Part shown: positions 1-6,915 of the stretch, in pieces
Position numbering within the stretch: position 1 is the stretch's first letter
How the letters are laid out: the number at the start of each line of letters is the position of its first letter
Assembly: GCA_002297815.1 (NCBI GenBank)
Contig: DBKH01000063.1
Coordinates: 1 to 22,345 of the forward strand
DNA: 22,345 nucleotides
Direction of reading: 5' to 3'
Source of the DNA: Bacteroidales bacterium UBA755
GTDB taxonomy: Bacteria; Bacteroidota; Bacteroidia; Bacteroidales; UBA932
Position numbers and translations under genes: made by a program
Notes under the pieces: generated by a model
The model's database searches: none
Told to the model about the DNA's origin: nothing
Seen by the model: the letters and a program-made list of their open reading frames with translations, nothing else

Positions 1-134
1 TCGCTTTCTGCGGAATTAAGGTTAATGTGAACGGATGGAACGCCAGTGATAAACTTAATCGTTACGGACGTTGTTCCTTGACTGTATAGTTCTTTGTTAC
101 CGATTATCTTAGCCTGTAAAAATGCAACGAACAT
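1..134 (-). CDS. Possible membrane protein, N-terminal part, runs off the window edge
   Basis: An open minus-strand frame starts at an ATG at 134 and is still open at base 1. It begins MFVAFLQAKIIGNKELYSQG and continues through a polar, threonine/serine/valine-rich stretch that would suit an exported domain. The same frame is open and strongly hydrophobic further upstream (a run such as FLLTLFAIIFIGL), so the true start could be a TTG near 160 or beyond, overlapping the divergent gene that starts at 161. This would give one N-terminal membrane anchor followed by an exterior domain. No family was recognised. The AT-rich composition can produce hydrophobic antisense frames by chance, so confidence is low. 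Confidence 0.3.
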   Translation of the reverse strand, partial: MFVAFLQAKIIGNKELYSQGTTSVTIKFITGVPSVHINLNSAES

Positions 135-160
135 TAAACCTATAAAAATAATAGCAAACA

Positions 161-892
161 ATGTCAGCAAAAAAGATAGCGAGGAATGTCGATCCAATAG
201 AACTGGGCATAAATGATTTTCTGGGGTCACTTAGTGATGATGAGATCATGAATATGATCGGCAAGTCGCTGGGTGGAAGGATAGACTTCTTACCGGCATT
301 AATGCCGGAGGTACCTGCGGGTTTCTACTTAGATGAGGATGTGATTGACATGCGGTTTCTGCGTCCTGGGGCTTATGAGGTTATTGTGAGGATGACAGAG
401 ACCTGTTACATGTCGTGCTACTTCATGCAGCAGTATGGCCATGTCCATGTTGCTTGCAGATGGGATGACATTCTTGATTTCGTGTGGAAGGGATTCGAGG
501 CCCCGACGGTCATGCGTCCGTTCTATGAGGTGAGGCCTGAATTTCGCGAAAAGTATCCACGGATAGCCTCGCTTTTCGGTCAAAAAGAGAATCGCAATGG
601 CATTCCTCTTCCAGAACCGTACATCACAACCATCGGACTTGATGGGCAGCCGAAGGTTTGGTGGCTGTCGATTAAATTGGTGGGAGTCTCAGATGACAGG
701 TTCGATGATTGGAACTGCTTGGGCATTTGCGAAGACCATTTGGCTTTAGAAGCTATTGATAAGCTCCGTTATGCGTGTGCGGACATCTTTTCGGAAATAA
801 AACGCAGCGATGCAAAGTCTCCCAAGGAGCTAATGCACCGTTACTTCGGAGTGGACAACCTCAAGAAAACTCATCTTGCGGACATCCTGTAA
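161..892 (+). CDS. Hypothetical protein, 243 aa
   Basis: The frame is long, opens with MSAKKIARNVDPIELGINDF and ends in a charged tail (HLADIL). It is acidic and rich in aromatic residues, with no signal peptide and no membrane segment. The middle (about residues 70-130) has a Tyr/Met/Cys-rich stretch followed by a Trp-Asp-Asp segment; the C-terminal third looks helical. I recognise no catalytic motif and no family. It is the only gene on this strand before the glycan module and is followed by two convergent minus-strand small genes. Lower GC than the housekeeping genes to the right and the accessory setting suggest acquired cargo, but no function should be assumed. Confidence 0.7.
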   Translation: MSAKKIARNVDPIELGINDFLGSLSDDEIMNMIGKSLGGRIDFLPALMPEVPAGFYLDEDVIDMRFLRPGAYEVIVRMTETCYMSCYFMQQYGHVHVACRWDDILDFVWKGFEAPTVMRPFYEVRPEFREKYPRIASLFGQKENRNGIPLPEPYITTIGLDGQPKVWWLSIKLVGVSDDRFDDWNCLGICEDHLALEAIDKLRYACADIFSEIKRSDAKSPKELMHRYFGVDNLKKTHLADIL

Positions 893-956
893 ACTGATCG
901 GATCATTCGTAACTATCCCCACAAACCCATCTTGTCGTGGACGCAGAAGATACATT

Positions 957-1220
957 CTACTTCATGTAGCATACCGCATCCTCTGCCAAAGTCCTGCTAC
1001 AGAGTCCAGCATTGGAAAACATGCCTTCGAAGCTGAGATCTTCGTCAATCTGTGGCCAATGTATTCCAGAATAGGTGAGGTAAAAGTCTTCTCTCTGACT
1101 TTGGCTTGCGTTGCGGAGCCTGTCCCAATCGGCAAAACGATAACTTGCCATGAGACCGTCCTTGGTCTTGGCATATACTCTGGTGTCATCCACCCAAACT
1201 CTGTCGATATAATGCTGCAT
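957..1220 (-). CDS. DUF2442 domain protein, 87 aa
   Basis: The protein follows the DUF2442 plan: an N-terminal strand pair (VWVDDTRVYAKTKDG, about residues 8-22), a middle helix with a Trp-Asp-Arg-Leu segment followed by SQREDFYLT, and the typical ending GIHWPQIDEDLSFEGMF (about residues 52-68). About 20 extra residues follow the domain. It starts 5 bases after the stop of the DUF4160 gene on the same strand, so the two are one operon. DUF4160-DUF2442 neighbours are common in bacteria and are often suspected to be a toxin-antitoxin-like pair; that role is not shown here. An overlapping frame starting at TTG (1225) is a shadow. Confidence 0.8.
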   Translation of the reverse strand: MQHYIDRVWVDDTRVYAKTKDGLMASYRFADWDRLRNASQSQREDFYLTYSGIHWPQIDEDLSFEGMFSNAGLCSRTLAEDAVCYMK

Positions 1221-1225
1221 GTCAA

Positions 1226-1477
1226 TTAGTATTGTTTTTGACTGCTTTTAAAATACTCATTCCAGCGGTCTTTAATCACGTCAACATTCTCTTCGATGAT
1301 GCCTTCAATCATTGAAATCTCGTGTTTCTTAAATCCGTGGTTGAATACCTGAGCCACAACAGGTTCTACATTGTATTTGGCTTCATGCCCATCCTTGACC
1401 ACGTGGATATGTACCGGTTCGTGGTCATCCGAGTAGAATTTGAAGATAAAACCGAATATGATGAAGATTGTTGGCAT
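1226..1477 (-). CDS. DUF4160 domain protein, 83 aa
   Basis: The protein reads MPTIFIIFGFIFKFYSDDHE and continues PVHIHVVKDG, the signature of DUF4160: a hydrophobic strand, then an F-x-S-x-D-H-x-P-x-H-x-H-V motif. I chose the ATG at 1477 (MPTIF) over the upstream ATG at 1489 (MLLLMPTIF), because family members start with MPT(I/V) and the predicted transcription start is too close to 1489. The gene is the first of a two-gene operon with DUF2442 and has its own promoter just upstream (1498-1528). The conserved His residues could bind metal or act in catalysis; this is inference. Confidence 0.82.
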   Translation of the reverse strand: MPTIFIIFGFIFKFYSDDHEPVHIHVVKDGHEAKYNVEPVVAQVFNHGFKKHEISMIEGIIEENVDVIKDRWNEYFKSSQKQY

Positions 1478-1497
1478 AAGTAACAACATGTTATTCG

Positions 1498-1528
1498 CAA
1501 AGTTACATAATTTTGGCCAACTGCCAAA
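1498..1528 (-). promoter_or_regulatory. Bacteroidota-type promoter for the DUF4160-DUF2442 operon
   Basis: On the minus strand, TTTG (1525-1528) is followed after exactly 19 bases by TAACTTTG (1498-1505). This matches the -33/-7 consensus of the Bacteroidota primary sigma factor. The start of transcription is expected near 1490, only about 13 bases before the chosen ATG at 1477. Confidence 0.7.
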
Positions 1529-1613
1529 ACTTCAGGATAAAATAGTCTAAGTGTCAAGCTGTCAAAACAACATTATGATGGCGAGTCAATCCTTGTGATT
1601 ATAACAGATTCAA

Positions 1614-2267
1614 ATGATACTCAAGTGGTTTTTTGACCGACTGGTTGCGCTGCTCGGCCTTCTGTTTTTGTGGCCGGTGCTGGTGATTGTGGCTGTTTTG
1701 GTGAAGATTAAGATGCCGGGGGGACCGGTGTTCTTTGTGCAGGAGAGGGTGGGGAAGGACGGGAGGATATTCAGATGCCATAAGTTTCGGACGATGAGGG
1801 TGAAGCATAATGGGTCATCCGTTTCTGTGGCGGGGGATTCGCGGATCACTCCGCTGGGGGCGGTGCTGCGGCACTACAAACTTGACGAGCTGCCGGAGCT
1901 GTGGGATGTGCTGGTCGGGAACATGAGTTTCGTGGGGCCGAGACCGGACGTGCCTGGGTATGCGGACAAATTGACTGGAGATGACCGCGATGTGCTGAAG
2001 CTTCGTCCGGGCATCACGGGGCCAGCGACCCTCAAGTACCGGCTGGAGGATGAGATGATCTCTGAATATGTCGCCTCGCGTCAGGCGGAGGGGGACACCC
2101 GTCCGATGCAGGAGATCGCCACTGAATATAATGACACGGTGATCTACCCTGACAAGGTTCGCCTGAACTGCTACTATTACCGTCACTACAGCTTCCTCAA
2201 GGACATCGAGATGATCTTCGCCACGGTACTAGGCTTCAAGATCAGGTTCGCTGGTGAGGAGGTGTAA
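1614..2267 (+). CDS. Polyprenyl-phosphate phosphoglycosyl transferase (bacterial sugar transferase family)
   Basis: The enzyme transfers a phospho-sugar from a UDP-sugar to undecaprenyl phosphate at the inner membrane, the first step in building a surface glycan repeat unit. At 217 aa it is a short, monotopic PglC-like member with no extra N-terminal membrane domain. Visible features are a hydrophobic re-entrant helix (residues 7-31), KFRTM (57-61), the catalytic-type DELPELW (91-97), MSFVGPRP (104-111) and RPGITG (131-136). It is followed 33 bases later by an aminotransferase, the usual partner that makes the amino sugar. Its first 55 codons are duplicated at 8517. The specific sugar cannot be told from sequence. 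Confidence 0.93.
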   Translation: MILKWFFDRLVALLGLLFLWPVLVIVAVLVKIKMPGGPVFFVQERVGKDGRIFRCHKFRTMRVKHNGSSVSVAGDSRITPLGAVLRHYKLDELPELWDVLVGNMSFVGPRPDVPGYADKLTGDDRDVLKLRPGITGPATLKYRLEDEMISEYVASRQAEGDTRPMQEIATEYNDTVIYPDKVRLNCYYYRHYSFLKDIEMIFATVLGFKIRFAGEEV

Positions 2268-2300
2268 GAAACGGGGAATATTCATCAAAATCTAAATACT

Positions 2301-3587
2301 ATGTCAGAAGAAAGAAAGACAATTTACCTTTGTCTGGCTCACATGTCAGAAGAGGGATTGGAGCAGAAGTATGTCAAGGAAGCGTTTGATACCAACTGGG
2401 TTGTGCCGATGGGACCGAATGTGAATGCTTTCGAGAAGGATCTGGAGACATTTGTGAACAGTCGGAGCAACGGCAGCGAGCCGCTTGACCGGAAGGTGGT
2501 GTGTCTGTCTGCTGGGACAGCTGCTGTGCATCTTGCGCTGATTGGCTGCGGAGTGAAGGCCGGGGACGAGGTGCTGGTGCAGAGCTACACCTTCTGCGCG
2601 TCATCGCACCCGATCACCTATCTCGGTGCTAAACCGATCTTCATCGGTTCGGAAGGGGAGACTTGGAATATGGATCCGGAGCTGCTGGAAAAGGCGATCA
2701 TTGACAGAAAAGAGAAGACAGGCAGGTATCCGAAGGCCATTGTTCCGGTGGCATTGTACGGCATGCCTTATCACATAGACCGGATTCTGGCGATTGCTGA
2801 AAAGTATGGCATTCCTGTCATCGAGGATGCTGCCGAGGGGATGGGTTCGCGCTTTAATGGTCAAGTGCTCGGTACTTTCGGAAAGTACGGTGTCCTGTCG
2901 TTCAACGGCAACAAGATGATCACGACTTCTGGTGGCGGTGCCCTGATCTGCCGCAATGCCGAGGATGCCAATGAGATAATGTGGTATGCGACCCAGGCTC
3001 GTGACGCCTATCCGTACTACCAGCACACTGCCATCGGCTACAACTACCGTATGTCCAATGTCTGTGCAGGTATTGGCCGTGGCCAGATGACTGTCCTGAA
3101 TACTCACATTGCCCATCATCGTCATGTGCAGAAATTGTATGAGGAGCTTCTGGCCGATGTTCCGGGTGTGAATATTCATAAACAGCCGTCGGATCCTCGC
3201 TTTGACGCCAATTTCTGGCTTTGCGCTGCTACGCTTGATCCATCGGTCCGCATCGTTGGTCAGGAGAACGCCTACAAGGAGGTGATAAAGACCGCTGTGG
3301 GTGGTGCCGCAGGTGTGATCCATCAGGTGGATAGCGCCACGACTGACTGCCAGCCGAATGCGAATGTCGAGGCCTTGCGTGTCTTCATGCTCGGCAAGAA
3401 GATCGAGGCCCGTCCGACCTGGAAGCCAATGCACAAGCAGCCTGTCTATGCCGGTGCTCCAGTCTATACCAATGGTGTTGAAGAGTCTCTTTTCAAGGTA
3501 GGCTTCTGTCTTCCTGCCGGCCCGTATGTGACCGATGATGATGTTCGCTACATCGTGGATAGCATCAAAGAAGCGATAGTGAAGTAG
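2301..3587 (+). CDS. DegT/DnrJ/EryC1/StrS family sugar aminotransferase, 428 aa
   Basis: A PLP-dependent enzyme that converts a keto-nucleotide sugar to an amino sugar, probably feeding the phosphoglycosyl transferase encoded just upstream. Visible motifs are the GTAAVHLAL substrate/PLP pocket (72-80), QSYTFCASSHPI (94-105), VIEDAAEG with the Asp that contacts the pyridine ring (173-180), and SFNGNK with Lys205 as the expected Schiff-base lysine. The C-terminal part has the ARPTWKPMHKQP segment (370-381) typical of PglE-like enzymes. The N-terminus carries two MSEE repeats (residues 1-4 and 15-18). The start of this gene is repeated in decayed form at 9018-9090. The exact substrate is not determined. 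Confidence 0.93.
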   Translation: MSEERKTIYLCLAHMSEEGLEQKYVKEAFDTNWVVPMGPNVNAFEKDLETFVNSRSNGSEPLDRKVVCLSAGTAAVHLALIGCGVKAGDEVLVQSYTFCASSHPITYLGAKPIFIGSEGETWNMDPELLEKAIIDRKEKTGRYPKAIVPVALYGMPYHIDRILAIAEKYGIPVIEDAAEGMGSRFNGQVLGTFGKYGVLSFNGNKMITTSGGGALICRNAEDANEIMWYATQARDAYPYYQHTAIGYNYRMSNVCAGIGRGQMTVLNTHIAHHRHVQKLYEELLADVPGVNIHKQPSDPRFDANFWLCAATLDPSVRIVGQENAYKEVIKTAVGGAAGVIHQVDSATTDCQPNANVEALRVFMLGKKIEARPTWKPMHKQPVYAGAPVYTNGVEESLFKVGFCLPAGPYVTDDDVRYIVDSIKEAIVK

Positions 3588-3640
3588 GCTGACACAGTAG
3601 GGTGATTCCTCGTTAACATATTCATTAGCTTTGAATTTGG

Positions 3641-3662
3641 TGGAGTCTTCGGGCTCCATTTT
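3641..3662 (+). terminator. Rho-independent terminator after the glycan module
   Basis: TGGAGTC (3641-3647) pairs with GGCTCCA (3652-3658), allowing one G-U pair, around a TTCG tetraloop closed by C-G. TTTT follows. It lies 54 bases after the aminotransferase stop. Confidence 0.7.
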
Positions 3663-3885
3663 GTATCATATATGTGTACTAGTGTTTTAGTGTAGTATTG
3701 TAATTTGGGCGGGTGACGTACTAACCACTGTTTCGTGTTGCGGAGGGGATTAATCCAGTCCATGCTACTTTTTGGGTGATGATGAATGTGGTCGGGAATG
3801 CAATTAAGAAAATGTGGTATGTCAGAAGAACTGTGTGTTTGGCAGATAATCGCAAATGGTATTTATCGGTATTCGGTTAGAAGCA
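3663..3885. other. Gene-poor spacer between the glycan module and the ATPase operon
   Basis: The gap from 3588 to 3954 holds the terminator at 3641-3662 and the promoter at 3886-3916. Between them only a 33-codon frame (3779-3880, ATG to TAG) is present. It has basic and aromatic residues but no recognisable family and no good ribosome binding site, so I do not call it a gene. The sequence could be decayed coding DNA. Confidence 0.5.
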
Positions 3886-3916
3886 TTTGCGCCTTAAAAA
3901 GAAAATGCTATTTTTG
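3886..3916 (+). promoter_or_regulatory. Bacteroidota-type promoter for the ATPase/nuclease-like operon
   Basis: TTTG (3886-3889), 19 bases, then TATTTTTG (3909-3916), a full match to the -33/-7 consensus. Transcription should start near 3923, leaving a leader of about 32 bases before the ATG at 3955. This shows that the module carries its own promoter independent of the upstream glycan genes. Confidence 0.75.
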
Positions 3917-3954
3917 TCATTTATAAAGATAGACGATTGTAAAGGACATTTATT

Positions 3955-5241
3955 ATGAGAAGGCTTCTGATAAAGAATGTAGGACCGATTAGAGATGTGG
4001 ATCTTGAGCTAAAAAGATTCAATATCCTTATCGGACCGCAGAGCAGTGGGAAAAGTACGATTGCCAAGATACTCAGTACATGTAGCTGGATTGAAAAAGA
4101 GACTGCGACGACTCAGAATGTACACGCTATTCCCGATGGGGAATCTTTCACGGCATTGGTTGAGTCTTTTCACAAAATGGCAGGCTATTTTAACGACGGT
4201 TCAGAGGTCTTGTATGATACTGATTATGTTTGTCTGCATTACTTGAATGGAGCGTTGGATGTAGTGTTGAAAGAAGATAATGTATATAAACGAAAGAAAG
4301 TATGCTACATTCCAGCGGAAAGGAATATGGTGACATTGCCTGAATTACAAGGATACGAGTTTAAGGCGACGAATTTGCGAAGTTTCTTATTTGATTGGTT
4401 TGCTGCCAGAGAGTTTTTCGGTCCTGATAACAAAACGAATATTCTTGATCTTGGGGTTAAATACTTCTTTGACGGGAAAGAACCTGTTGAAAAAGACAGA
4501 TTGGAACATTCCAATGGTGAATCCTATGGTATCTCACTGCCTAATGCAAGCAGTGGCTTGCAGTCGGTCGTTCCGTTGGTCATTATGCTTCAATATTACT
4601 TAGGGCAGTATTACAATGACTATGGGGCGAAGCTTTCTTTTGTGGATGGTGAAAAAAAACATCGTCTTCAATTGGCATTGATGGGCAAATATGTGACCTC
4701 TCGTATTCCTGAGGATGCAGGTGTTGATAAAAAAACTCTCGTGCAGAACTTCTTGCGAGAGGTCTATGACGGAAATGAGGAGTACTCATCATGGCTTAAG
4801 GAGTTTGAATCTGCCTACAAGTCATTGACAATCCCTCAATACACGGATCTTATTATTGAGGAACCGGAACAAAACTTGTTCCCGGCTACTCAAAAAGTCC
4901 TCGTTGAAAAACTGGTTGGGGCATGTTGTGATTCAGAACATGAGCATGGGTTCACATTGACTACTCATAGTCCCTACATTTTGGCATCGTTGAACAACCT
5001 CATCTATGCTTATCAAGTCGGTCAGAAGCATAAAGGTCAAGTCATTGGCATATTACCTGAAAAATACTGGATTGATCCGGAGTCAATTTCAGCCTTGATG
5101 GTGAAAGATGGCGTTGTTGAGAATATAGTGGATGCTGACCTAATGCATATAATGGCGGAGAAAATAGATTCCGTGTCAACTTGCATTAATGAGGAGTTTG
5201 ATTCTTTGATGGACATTGATATGTATGGGACGGATAGGTAA
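3955..5241 (+). CDS. ABC-type AAA family ATPase (AAA_15/AAA_21-like), candidate defence sensor
   Basis: The protein is 428 aa. It starts with the LLIKNVGPIRDVDLEL strand typical of SMC/RecF/OLD-like heads. It then has Walker A GPQSSGKST (27-35), a YIPAERN segment (118-124), a signature-like SSGLQS (199-204), Walker B with catalytic Glu in LIIEEPEQNLFP (299-310), and the H-loop TTHSPYIL (336-343). There is no long coiled coil, zinc hook or fused Toprim domain, which separates it from RecN, RloC and OLD nucleases. The next gene overlaps its 3' end, implying translational coupling. ATPases of this class paired with a small effector gene form several phage-defence systems (PARIS, Septu-like). Assignment to defence is inference from this layout. 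Confidence 0.9.
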   Translation: MRRLLIKNVGPIRDVDLELKRFNILIGPQSSGKSTIAKILSTCSWIEKETATTQNVHAIPDGESFTALVESFHKMAGYFNDGSEVLYDTDYVCLHYLNGALDVVLKEDNVYKRKKVCYIPAERNMVTLPELQGYEFKATNLRSFLFDWFAAREFFGPDNKTNILDLGVKYFFDGKEPVEKDRLEHSNGESYGISLPNASSGLQSVVPLVIMLQYYLGQYYNDYGAKLSFVDGEKKHRLQLALMGKYVTSRIPEDAGVDKKTLVQNFLREVYDGNEEYSSWLKEFESAYKSLTIPQYTDLIIEEPEQNLFPATQKVLVEKLVGACCDSEHEHGFTLTTHSPYILASLNNLIYAYQVGQKHKGQVIGILPEKYWIDPESISALMVKDGVVENIVDADLMHIMAEKIDSVSTCINEEFDSLMDIDMYGTDR

Positions 5242-5773
5242 AAGTCAAGTGGCGGTTGACAATCGTGGAATGTTGGATGAACAGGTGATAGGTATTACTC
5301 CCAATTTTCCTTTTTACGAGAGGTATCACGATGAGCGTTATGTTACATCACACGACAGGAGATCTGTCGTGACATTGAAAGATAAGGGTGAGTCAAGGGT
5401 CTATTCTCTGATTAATGATTCGAATAAGGAATTGGTTGTCTATCAGATTGACAGCGGTTTAATAGACGATAAGAAAGTCAGTAAATGCGATTTCGGCATC
5501 TATTCAGAGGATAACCTTCTGGTTTTGGTAGAGCTTAAGGGCTCTGATTATAGCGCAGCGATTGAGCAGTTGCTATCAACTATTGAGATATTACTGAAGA
5601 CCCCAAAAGTCTCAGTCACAAGATTGTCTACCCGCGTAGTTTTGAGCAAAGCAAGGGTTCCAGATGTTTTGTTGACAAAGGAGAAGAAACTTAAGCTTCT
5701 GGTTGAACGAGAGTATCATGGCAGCCATAGCAAATGTTCCAGAGTGATGAAGGACACTTTGTCAAAAATCTAA
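5225..5773 (+). CDS. Small PD-(D/E)XK nuclease-like protein, partner of the ATPase
   Basis: The ATG at 5225 gives 182 aa and overlaps the ATPase gene by 17 bases; a TTG at 5216 is less likely. The central block runs YQIDSG (73-78), then KCDFGIY (87-93), then VLVELKG (100-106), with IEQLLSTIEIL following. This Asp, a strand, then Glu-x-Lys, then a helix starting with an A-x-x-Q-L type segment, is the arrangement of PD-(D/E)XK nuclease folds, with D89, E103 and K105 as candidate metal/catalytic residues and Q115 behind. The N-terminal 60 residues look like a separate small domain and the C-terminus is basic. It is not RloB, AriB (DUF4435) or an HNH protein by eye. Nuclease activity is inferred from motif only. 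Confidence 0.75.
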   Translation: MGRIGKSQVAVDNRGMLDEQVIGITPNFPFYERYHDERYVTSHDRRSVVTLKDKGESRVYSLINDSNKELVVYQIDSGLIDDKKVSKCDFGIYSEDNLLVLVELKGSDYSAAIEQLLSTIEILLKTPKVSVTRLSTRVVLSKARVPDVLLTKEKKLKLLVEREYHGSHSKCSRVMKDTLSKI

Positions 5774-5782
5774 CATAAATAA

Positions 5783-6013
5783 ATGAAGCGCCTATTTGAC
5801 GTAGTGGCCAGCGGTCTTGGACTGTTGGCCTTGAGTCCGTTGTTTTTGTTTGTCGCCATCTGGATTAAGTTGGACTCTCCGGGGTCGGTGTTCTACCGGC
5901 AGGTGCGGGTTGGGAGGCACAATAAGGATTTCAGAATATTCAAGTTCCGTAACGAGAACGAGCTTATGGAGAAAGCGGAGAATCCGGAGGAATACTACAT
6001 TAATGTGCTATAG
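5783..6013 (+). pseudogene. Truncated sugar transferase, internally deleted
   Basis: The frame opens MKRLFDVVASGLGLLALSPL with the membrane helix and the FYRQVRVGRHNKDFRIFKFR block of a phosphoglycosyl transferase (residues 1-56). It then jumps directly to ENELMEKAENPEEYYINVL, which resembles the extreme C-terminal region of such enzymes. The whole catalytic middle, including the DELPEL and VGPRP motifs, is missing. A stop follows at 6011. It starts 9 bases after the nuclease-like gene. Its sequence differs enough from the copies at 1614 and 8517 to be another lineage of the same gene. It cannot encode an active enzyme. Confidence 0.8.
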
Positions 6014-6333
6014 TCAGATTGTCCAAGCTTACACCTACACGGCATCCGCATCGGTGGTCGCTCACGTCGGAGCGACTCTTGTTCTTGTGGATTCACAGAA
6101 AGACTGTGTGGAGATGGACTACGATAAACTGGCTGCTGCGATAACAGTACATACCAAGGTCATTGTTCCTGTGGATATTGCCGGAATCTGTGCGGATGTT
6201 GACAAGGTCCGTGAGATAGTGACACGTCCTGAAATTGTGGCTAAGTTTCACCCTTCCTCTTAACACCAAGATGTCGATGGAGGATGCGGAATATGTCATT
6301 AAGAACTTTGTGGATATTGTGAAAGGACTCTAA
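6014..6333 (+). pseudogene. DegT-family aminotransferase remnant
   Basis: Directly after the broken sugar transferase, one frame (to the stop at 6261) reads QAYTYTASASVVAHVGATLV followed by a VPVDIAG segment and IVTRPEIVAKFH. This is the region just before the PLP-binding core of a DegT aminotransferase. A second frame (6253-6333) reads LPLNTKMSMEDAEYVIKNF and ends VDIVKGL, the usual C-terminus of such enzymes. The N-terminus and the lysine-containing core are deleted, and a frameshift joins the two parts. Together with 5783-6013 it is a decayed sugar transferase-aminotransferase pair. Confidence 0.78.
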
Positions 6334-6347
6334 TATGATATTCGTTT

Positions 6348-6503
6348 ATGATTGGAGAGGAACTGAAAAAAAGAATTGCTGATTTCATCGAAATGGAGCA
6401 GCGCTCCTGCTCGATGGACCTCATCACTCCAGAGTACGTTGCACGCTCCCTGCAAATCAACTATGAGGATGCCGTTGAGGCTTTAGAGTTTCTTAAGAAG
6501 TGA
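6348..6503 (+). CDS. Small helical protein, 51 aa
   Basis: The ATG at 6348 gives MIGEELKKRIADFIEMEQRS and ends ALEFLKK before TGA at 6501. The segment LITPEYVARSLQINYEDAVEALEFL (residues 25-49) looks like the helix-turn-helix half of a small winged helix. The gene lies 14 bases after the aminotransferase remnant, so it may once have been co-transcribed with it. Codon use looks like real coding sequence, but no family was recognised; it could also be the leftover start of a longer protein. Confidence 0.5.
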   Translation: MIGEELKKRIADFIEMEQRSCSMDLITPEYVARSLQINYEDAVEALEFLKK

Positions 6504-6587
6504 GTGGTTGGTATATTCCTATAGAGTACGTTTGAACACTATTGCCTCCACACTATCTAATGTGAGTTTATAGCATTCTGTTATAGC

Positions 6588-6628
6588 ATAAAATAGGTCG
6601 CTGAGCTTGTCGAAGCGACCTATTTTAT
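6588..6628. repeat. Hairpin repeat with CTGAGCTTGTCGAAG core
   Basis: A perfect 15-bp inverted repeat, ATAAAATAGGTCGCT (6588-6602) and AGCGACCTATTTTAT (6614-6628), encloses an 11-base loop. The core CTGAGCTTGTCGAAG (6601-6615) is the same short repeat found at 10898, 19907, 19979 and 20504. The A- and T-rich outer ends mean that it could also act as a bidirectional terminator. Confidence 0.75.
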
Positions 6629-6683
6629 TATGTTTATGTATTAATGTATTAGTATAGTACAGCATTGATAATGTTCGAGTGGA

Positions 6684-6887
6684 ATGTACGATGAGGTGCT
6701 GGCAAAGTACCGGAGGGGCAGAGTCGGCAGCATCTCCACGCATGGATATTCCACAATGATTCGTTGGCACTATAAGCTATGGCGCGGTGCTATGAACATG
6801 AATGTTGTGGCAAGTATGTTCTGGACAGGGGTTAATCTGGTGTGTGGGGTGTATAAGAAACTATTCTTTGTCAAAAAGCATAGGTAA
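6684..6887 (+). CDS. Short uncharacterised reading frame, possibly a C-terminal gene fragment
   Basis: A 67-aa frame with a basic start (MYDEVLAKYRRGRVGSISTH), a tryptophan-containing middle (IRWHYKLWRGAMN), a hydrophobic stretch and a lysine-rich end. It looks like the amphipathic/hydrophobic tail of a larger protein, perhaps a glycan-biosynthesis enzyme, rather than a complete gene. It sits between a hairpin repeat and the SIR2 remnant, in a region full of broken genes. No family was recognised. Confidence 0.35.
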   Translation: MYDEVLAKYRRGRVGSISTHGYSTMIRWHYKLWRGAMNMNVVASMFWTGVNLVCGVYKKLFFVKKHR

Positions 6888-6915
6888 AATTGGATAGTAT
6901 CAAATTCGGAGTTAA

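Noticed and set aside
876..1229. Plus-strand frame of 117 codons overlapping the DUF2442 gene
   Set aside because: It lies antisense to a recognised DUF2442 protein and has no protein-like pattern of its own.
1815..2186. Minus-strand frame of 123 codons across the sugar transferase
   Set aside because: Antisense shadow of a conserved enzyme; its arginine/histidine-rich composition is typical of a reversed coding frame.
2601..3659. Long minus-strand open frame of 352 codons across the aminotransferase gene
   Set aside because: It is antisense to a gene with clear motifs, has no family resemblance, and arises from codon bias of the real gene.
3779..3880. 33-codon plus-strand frame before the ATPase promoter
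   Set aside because: Short, no recognisable family and no ribosome binding signal; noted only as part of the spacer.
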